Assembly (NCBI RefSeq): GCF_964340395.1
Contig: NC_135551.1
Location: 16,858,003-16,922,002, forward strand
Direction: 5' to 3'
DNA from: Glandiceps talaboti
Taxonomy: Eukaryota > Hemichordata > Enteropneusta > Spengelidae
DNA: 64,000 nt
In this document: positions 42,901 through 50,000 of the stretch, piece by piece
How positions within the stretch are numbered: position 1 is the stretch's first letter
Layout: the number at the start of each line of letters is the position of its first letter
Translations under genes and position numbers: made by a program
The notes under the pieces: model-generated
Told to the model about the DNA's origin: nothing
Seen by the model: only the letters and a program-made list of their open reading frames with translations
Database searches by the model: none

Positions 42901-45900
42901 AATTTCTTTCACCAACAAATTTAGATGCTGGTAATGTAAGCATGACTTGCTTTTCTTTGAACCAGTTGTTGCTATTGAAGAGATCATATTTTAGTGACAA
43001 TGAGTTCATATTTGCTCTTGAATTTGAAAATTACCATTATTTGAGAAAATGTTCAAAATATTTGAAATGTAGAGATATTGTATTTACCTACCTCCTTACC
43101 ATTTTCAATGTAGCTTACTTGAGGTGTTACCAGACCATTTGAATGCTGAGATTGTTGCCGGGACAATAACATCCAAACAAGATGCAATGGACTACATCAC
43201 ATGGACGTATTTCTTCAGAAGATTGGTACAAAATCCATCGTAAGTAAAATGTTTGTAAAGTTAATAATCAAGTGTCTAAACATTTCATTTCACAATGGGA
43301 CTGTGATTTGCATTATTTCACAAATTTTATATTAAATCAGGAACTTGTAAACCTACCATTTTGAATGATGCATTTTGGGAAGTAACCTTCCAATCACCCA
43401 AGATCAGGTGTAACCACAACGTAAAATAATCCCATAGTTCTTTGCATCTGAATATGTTCAGTTATGATGGCATATTGACTATTGTCACAAGTTTAAATTT
43501 CTGAATTTACATCACCAACAACAGCTGAGTCATACAGGCCTTTCAAAAATATGCCATGGTGGCGCTCTACTTCCTGTCTTTGTGTACCTTGGGGGTATAC
43601 ATGGTATAGGTTACTCAGTTAATCATAAAGCACTGCTGTTTTCGTCGATGTCTGAACAATACAAAAAACATTCCTGATTTACACTTCTACAGAATACCAA
43701 GGGACAAAGCTCTCAGGAAACGGTGCTATGAGGTGATGATACCCCCTATTTGAGGATATCATCACTTATGTATTCTCAATTTCCCTTTCGCAGTCTGGAA
43801 TGGTCTATTCAGCTGAAACAACCAGGAGACCCTGAAGTGAGCTTAATGAGTTTGGTGAATACTGTTGTCAAAAAAGCGTGTTTTTCGACATATTGTATTG
43901 TCTTATTTAATTTCTGTGTCTTGTATCAACAGCTACTACAACTTAGAAGACGTAGAACATAACAGTATCAATACATTCCTGTCCAACCTAGTAGAGAAGG
44001 CATTGGTAGAATTAGAGTGTTCATACTGTTTAGAAGTTGGTGAGGTAAGAGGAGATTTATTAAAAACACAAAACATACATACAAACAACCATTCAATAGA
44101 GCCACAAACATACAGTTTTGAAGTTGGTTAGATGTAAAACACCCAAACATACTGTTTTAGAAGTTGGTGAGGCAAGAGGGAGATGTGGCAAACACTTGAA
44201 TTTCTCCAATTCATTGTTTGCTAAACACATGTATTTGTTCAAAATTTTGAAATTTTCTGCAGGTTTCTGGCATATCTCAATTCAATCTTTATAGCTTGCT
44301 GGTATTTGTACCAATATATAGGAGACTAATTCAATCAATATGTCAGAATGGTGTGTTACAAAACACAGACAATGACTTTATCCCTTTACCACTACAGAGT
44401 AATGTGCCCCAGATACACAAACACTGGATCGAATCTTGCCCTACTATTTCTTACACCACCTCAGTGTTATATTTCTTTCATTATTACAGGACAACCGTAC
44501 AATAGAGCCACAAACACTGGGTCGAATCTCGTCCTACTATTACTTGAATCACCTCAGTGTTAGGATGTTCAAAGAGAGGCTGACAGCTGATGCATCACTT
44601 CCAGATCTTATAACAGTGTTGTCAGTAAGTACACCTAGGACATGTCCACCATTTTGTTTTGTCCTGCAAATTTTTTATAACCACATTCTCAGAACCTGTA
44701 ATGGCATTTCATCTCATGCTAGAGGGTCAAAATAAAACAAGAAGGTCGACTTATTCTCAAGAGCGCCTTTAGTATAAATGCATGTGAAGAGCATGGAGTG
44801 GAAGTTATGGTGTTGACCAAGAAATTGAATGTTTGTTATTTATAAGATGCGCCTAGCTAGGCAGTAAGATTGTATTTCAAGTACCGAGAATTGCTTTTCA
44901 CAGTCAATGTGATAGACTTACTTATTTCAATCATGTAGTTACGATTTTCATGTTACTGTATGGTTTTGTAAGATTTGCTATTTTGTAAACTTGAAATAAA
45001 ATTACAGAATCCAGCAGGACATTGTGACTGTTGTTTGTATCTTGGCACATAACATTTCATCTAGTTGTAAGGAGCTGATGTGAATAAGTCTGTCTGTCTG
45101 TCTGTGAAGTATACATGTATGTTTGTTTGTCAGTCTGTCTGTCTGTCTGTCTGTCTGAAGTACATGTTTTGTTTATCTTGAATACTGAATACTGAATATG
45201 TCAATATGCAGTGATTGGCTAAAAATAAAATCTGATATAAACATATTTTAATAATTTATTGGTCCAAAATGTGCCATGGTGTCGCTCTACTTCCTGTCTG
45301 TGTGTACCTTGGGGGTATACATGGTATAGGTTACTCAGTTAATCATAGAGCACTGCTGCTTTCCTCAATCAATTTGAAATGTTTTGATACTTGCATGTTT
45401 AGATATGTTAGCCCAAATTTAGCCAGTAATTATTGAAATCTCACATTACACCACACATATTGTCAAACATTGCATATAATAAAATTGTTTTGTGTTTTTG
45501 CCATAACAGGATGCCAAAGAGTATGCTGAATTACCAGTCAGACACAATGAAGACAGTCTAAATGAGTAAGTGATAACACTTAATATATAACCTAAACAAT
45601 GTACAACTTTTGTATACATAATTAGAAAAATGGTGTCCATATAACCAGATAGTTATATGTCTTATCTCACAGTCATTGTCACCCAATGACATAGTCATGT
45701 TTTGTTGTGAGAGAGAGTCACCAGGGTGTACTTTTTGTTTGAATGCATTCATCTTTGCTTGTGTGAGGTATGATCACCTGTTATTTAATGGAGAATATAT
45801 CGTTCATGGTTCCAAGAATCGATAGGACAGTACAATATAGCTACAGTTGGAACAGTAAATTGGAAACAAATACAACATTTCAATCTGTCTACTACAGACC

Positions 45901-46979
45901 TTGATCACACACATCTGTTATATAACTCATTATGCCTTGATATTTTTCAGTAAATATTGCTTGTCAAATATTTCATGAATTGATTGTTTTTTATTCTTTC
46001 TTTGTTAACAGAGAATTGGCTGGTAAATTACCCCTGGAAGTCAATCAGTATTCGTATGATAGTCCACATACTAAGACACATCTACTACTACAGGCTTACT
46101 TCACTAGGTTGACTCTACCAAGTACTGATTATTACACAGATACCAAGTCTGTTTTAGACCAAGCTATCCGAGTTCTACAGGTGAGTGACATTATAATAAC
46201 TAGATAACGCCCTCTAGAGTCAGCTTGGGTATTTATTTTGTTTATGCGATGGACAATGATACACACTTTCACACGTGTACAAATCTGTTCTCGCCCAAGC
46301 TATCAGATGAGTGACATAATCATACTTAGACAGCGCCCTCTAGAGCTAACTTGGTGTATTTCCTTTGTTTATGCTATGGAGGGTACTAACTACTCAGTAC
46401 ATGCTATCACTCAGGTGCCAAGTCTTGTTTTAGACCAAACTGTCAGAATTCTACAGGTCAGCAGACAAAGGACAAGATAATTTATGTCTGGCACCCCATT
46501 GATCAACAATAGGTTAATATACCATTGTTGTGCGATAGAAGGCACTCTTCATTTCAATTGATAGTTCTATTGTTTGTCTGTCTTGGTATAACAGGCCATG
46601 CTGGATGTAGCAGCAGACCAAGGGTGGTTGGTAACTGCATTACGTATTATGCAGTTAGTACAGATGATATTACAGTCTAGATGGTTCCAAGAATCTACAT
46701 TGCTTACATTACCACATATTGAAAAACATCATTTACATTGCTTCAGGTTTGTATGTGTATTTGTATTCATGTGTGTGTGTGTGTGTGTGTGTCTGTCTGT
46801 CTGTCTGTCTGTCTGTGTGTGTCTGTGTGTGTGTACATGCATGCGTGCATGTATGTATGTATGTGTGTTTATGCATGCGGGTGTATGTATGGATGCATGT
46901 ATTGTATGTATGTATATATGTATGTATGCATGCATGTATGTATGCATGTCTTGTATGTATGTATGTATGTATGTATGTA

Positions 46980-47014
<35 letters not shown>

Positions 47015-50000
47015 ATGCATGTATGCATATATCATATGTTTGTGTATATGTGTGTGTTTCTGAGTGTCTATGTGTACACACACAAGTTGGCTGTGCTAGT
47101 ATAGCACTTATCATTATCACATTTGGAAAATAAAGATTTACTAATAGGAGTTTTGAAAATATTGTACCTACTGGTATGTACACAATGTAAAAAGTACAAT
47201 TAAGTAGCTATATTTTACAAACCATTTTACACTGTGAAAATCAACAATGACTATTTTGGTAAAAACATTCACTGCTTTTACCCAATTTGTACATAGTTGA
47301 ACATGAAAAGATTGTGTTATCTCTTTTTATCTTCTTACCATGATGACATTTTCAACCTTTCTTTGTCATGATATTGGACAGATCAATCAAAGGCCAAACG
47401 GTAGAGTGTCTTCCAGAGTTGCTGGCAGTGTGCAGAGACAGACGTCATGTCTTACAAAGATTACTAGAGAGAGACTTGTCAGACAGAGAGATTACTGATG
47501 TGAGTAGTCTCAATGTTCTTTTTGCCTAAATATACATATACATCAACCTGTATGTATTTAAATATGTAATATCGGCAAGATTGGTGATTTTGCTATGGTT
47601 TGGCAACCCCAGTAAAGCAGAGAGAAATATTATAAAACTTGCTGCATAGATTGCAATAACTTAATTTGTAGCATGATTTTGTAGCATGATTTTGTCAGGA
47701 ACTTGATAACAGAGGGGAAATCTGGTAAAACTTGCATATATTTCTGTACCTTTGTACACATAGTAATTTTGGTACTAGAAATTTTGAAACAGGTGGGGGC
47801 GGGGGTCTGGGTAAACTTGCATAAAATCTGTATTTTGTTAATGATAACAAAAACGAAATACATATGTATCAAACACAGAGCAGACACAGTGTAAGGGATG
47901 TTTGTTTGTTATCTCAATTGTGTCTACAGAGCAGACACTATACAGGGATGTCTGTGTGTTATCTTTATTGTGTCTACAGAGCAGACACTGTACACAGGAT
48001 ATCTGTGTGTTATCCCTATTGTGTCTACAGAGCAGACACTGTACACAGGATATCTGTGTGTTATCTCTATTGTGTCTACAGAGCAGACACTGTACATGGG
48101 ATGTCTGTGTGTTATCTTTACTGTGTCTACAGAGCAGACACTGTACAGGGATGTCTGTGTGTTATCTTTATTGTCTATCTCGACATGAAATCTTGAGATC
48201 AGTCTCACTGATCTTGATACATTTTTCAATAGAATTTGCAAGCTAAGACAAAATCTCCTGTAAATTACTGATTTTTTTCTTCAGATTTGGGAAGTGGTAT
48301 GTAAGTTACCAAGAATGGATGTAAGGATACACTTATCAGGATGGTGGTCAGATTCTGAAGGACAGCAAGATAAACCCTTACATACAGCATTACAAAGTAA
48401 GGATATCTCTAAATTAACAACAACAAAAAAAGATATCTTGATAGGTCAAAAAAAAAATTGTTTCTGTTGAGGACATTTTGTCCAAAGTGGTGTGACGACA
48501 TGCATTTTTTTATTATTCTCAACAAACCTGTCACTCAGTGTACTATTTATGACAGTTACTGTTATTTTTTATTTAGTACTTTATAGCAAGTGTGCACATG
48601 TAGGGCAGATGTCATTTGCTGGTTCATAATTGGCTCTGCAGTTGTCTTCACTGAAGTAGGGAGGGCTATTTCTGTCTCCCCCTGGATCTGCAGACTGTGT
48701 GGGCTCAGCAAAAAAAAAAAGACCGGCGCGAGGGTATTTCACACTGACCAGAAACAGTTCTTTTTCGGGGGGGGGGGGGGGGGGGGGATAATTACCTTTA
48801 TTAGAAAGATAGAATTAGTTTACTATAGTACTTATTTTATGGCAATGAAACCATGCAAGAATTGTCACTGTCACAACAGTTTGAAACCATGTTTTAAAAA
48901 ATTTGTGTGACTGGTTTTTTTTTTAAGTTAGATAATGAATGTTATGTATACCTGTGTAAAGAAATATTTATCACGTGACAACAAGTTGAATTGGATATTT
49001 TTTTTAAATGTAAACTCCTTAGGTGCAAGGGAAAATTAATATGCTTCATAGGTCATATAGCCAAACAGTGTATTTCATTCTAATAAGTAAATAGACATCA
49101 TTGATTCAACTGATACATAGTCCATTTATGTGTTTAGTTCTGGTGTGTGTGTTAGCCAAAGATGAATTTATAGATGTAAGAGCATACAAGCCAATCAAAT
49201 TTGTGTATTGCTTACTTACAACCAGGTGGTGTACGTAAAAATGAAGACTTTACATCAGTACATGCTGACCAGGAGTATGTCCTTCATGTGGATCTTGTCA
49301 GACTAAATAGAGCAGAAAGCAGGGTAAGTGCTTCCTATTTCATGCGCCTCCTCCTCCTCATCATCATCATCATCATTCTCCTTACCATTATTATCATCGC
49401 CCATCGTCTTCATCATCATCATCACCAATATTATTATTTTCATCATCATCATCATCATCACCACCATCATCCCATCACCACCACCAGCACCACCATTCCC
49501 TCACCACCATCATCCCATCACCACCGCCATCATCATCCCATCACCACCACCAGCACCACCATCCCATCACCACCATCATCCCATCACCACCACCAATGTC
49601 ATCGTCATAAAATGATAGATAGGAAAAATCATCATGATTGTCATCATAAAAAGCTAGATAGACAAAAATCATGGAATTGTTACCTCAATACTAAGTGAAT
49701 AGTAGAACTACAAAGTGTCTGCAGTAAATTGTTATTAATGTCAACAAAATATATATCTTACAAGTACAACCCCTTATTGTTGATGTAGTGGGTGTATATC
49801 AGATATGATATAGTATAAAATACACAACTCTAGGTCCACCATGGTATGCTGGCCCACTATTCGTTTGATTTGCCCACTACAACAAATCAATGCTGGTTAT
49901 CCATCATAGAAAGTGTGGGTATGTGTAGAAATTATTTCGCCTTACCTCATAGGATTCACAGATACAAGAATCTATAGAGTGTGATTAAAACTGTATATGG

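Noticed and set aside
43750-43962. Candidate extra ASCC3 exon between exons 31 and 32
   Set aside because: Exons 31 and 32 join in phase, with PSYYNLEDV continuing the family sequence without a gap, so no extra exon is needed.
46598-47183. Cys/Val/Tyr- and His/Thr-rich frames on both strands
   Set aside because: They are translations of GT and ATGT microsatellites in ASCC3 intron 36.
47864-48246. Four overlapping frames of about 100 codons
   Set aside because: They are artefacts of the 50-bp minisatellite.
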